Below are positions 63,758 through 64,000 of a stretch of 64,000 bases of DNA, in pieces (the first letter of the stretch is position 1; each line of letters begins with the position of its first letter). The stretch is from assembly GCF_012641405.1 (NCBI RefSeq), contig NZ_JABAII010000003.1, forward strand, positions 477,860 through 541,859. Reading direction: 5' to 3'. The notes under the pieces were generated by a model that had not been told where the DNA came from, did not search any database, and saw only the letters and a list, made by a program, of their open reading frames with translations. Both the position numbers and the translations under genes were made by a program. The DNA is from Rhizobium sp. P40RR-XXII. Its GTDB lineage: Bacteria > Pseudomonadota > Alphaproteobacteria > Rhizobiales > Rhizobiaceae.

Positions 63758-64000
63758 GAAGTGTGGACAGTTATCTGATCCATAGGACGATTGCTGCGAT
63801 AGTGACGACTGCGAGGTAGTTTTCGACGGTTTTTTCGAAGCGCGTAGCGACCCTGCGGAACTGCTTGCGTCTCGAGAAGCAGCACTCGATCAGGTGGCGC
63901 TGGGCGTAGAGATGCTTGTCCAGCGGGTATTTTTGGGCGCGGGAAGGATTGTTGGGGATCACCGCCACAGCGCCTTTATCAGCGATGGCATTGCGCAGGC
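63758..64000 (-). mobile_element. End of an IS5-family insertion sequence, truncated by window edge
   Basis: The element end appears at GAAGTGTGGACAG from 63758, preceded by CTAG (63754-63757), the target type of IS5 elements. The rest of the element is beyond the window. The other terminal repeat cannot be checked here. Confidence 0.6.
63771..64000 (-). CDS. IS5-family transposase, C-terminal part (5' end outside window)
   Basis: The frame is open to the window edge and reads AIADKGAVAVIPNNPSRAQK followed by YPLDKHLYAQRHLIECCFSR, KQFRRVATRFEKTVENYLAV and a final IAAIVLWIR. The YDKHLYKxRNLIE and FRRIATRYDKT pattern with the catalytic Glu is characteristic of the DDE domain end of IS5/IS427-group transposases. 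Confidence 0.88.
   Translation of the reverse strand, partial: LRNAIADKGAVAVIPNNPSRAQKYPLDKHLYAQRHLIECCFSRRKQFRRVATRFEKTVENYLAVVTIAAIVLWIR

Overview
The window looks like accessory DNA (a plasmid, chromid or variable chromosomal region) of a Rhizobium-type alphaproteobacterium. The evidence is a GC-rich genome with rhizobial codon habits, many ABC sugar-uptake operons each with its own LacI, ROK or GntR regulator, rhizobial intergenic mosaic repeats with long hairpins, and an IS5-type element at the right edge. I see no rRNA, tRNA, CRISPR, phage or replication genes.

Layout. 0-9 kb: a rare-sugar uptake and breakdown locus (D-tagatose 3-epimerase-type isomerase divergent from LacI regulator, ABC importer, FGGY kinase, class II aldolase). 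9-12 kb: a ParDE toxin-antitoxin pair and a two-component system. 12-16 kb: ankyrin protein, ureidoglycine aminohydrolase, LysE exporter, a DUF1801 gene carrying two compensating frameshifts, and a GreA-like factor. 16-19 kb: LacI regulator divergent from a phytanoyl-CoA-dioxygenase/SDR pair. 19-22.5 kb: a decayed phosphonate/sugar-type operon under a PhnF-like repressor (phnM, a 53-residue PhnL-tail-like gene, PfkB kinase, a 59-codon ABC permease remnant) with matching ATTCGAAT palindromes. 22.6-30 kb: methyltransferases, DedA protein, a second two-component system paralogous to the first, acyltransferase, CDF transporter. 30-38 kb: AraC/P450/ferredoxin, small housekeeping-type enzymes, a chemoreceptor and an ornithine-cyclodeaminase-family gene. 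38-45.5 kb: ROK regulator, six-hairpin glycosidase and ABC importer lacking its ATPase, with two ROK-type operators.

45.7-55 kb: a periplasmic protein with a SecD-like C-terminal domain, then a short 2-isopropylmalate-synthase-like enzyme, a thiamine-pyrophosphate enzyme broken by a one-base slip in a T6 run, an NmrA/LysR pair and a SerA-type dehydrogenase. The first two and SerA could belong to a small keto-acid or unusual amino-acid pathway, but that is inference.

55.4-63.7 kb is the most interesting block: an HD-GYP protein, a GGDEF-EAL protein, and a tightly coupled signalling operon of two ATPase-like (anti-sigma-kinase-like) proteins, two STAS-like antagonists (one fused to a SAM methyltransferase) and a membrane PP2C/SpoIIE phosphatase with HAMP domain. 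It has the parts of a partner-switching system whose output appears to be a methyltransferase and/or cyclic-di-GMP turnover rather than an evident sigma factor. The window ends inside an IS5-family transposase.
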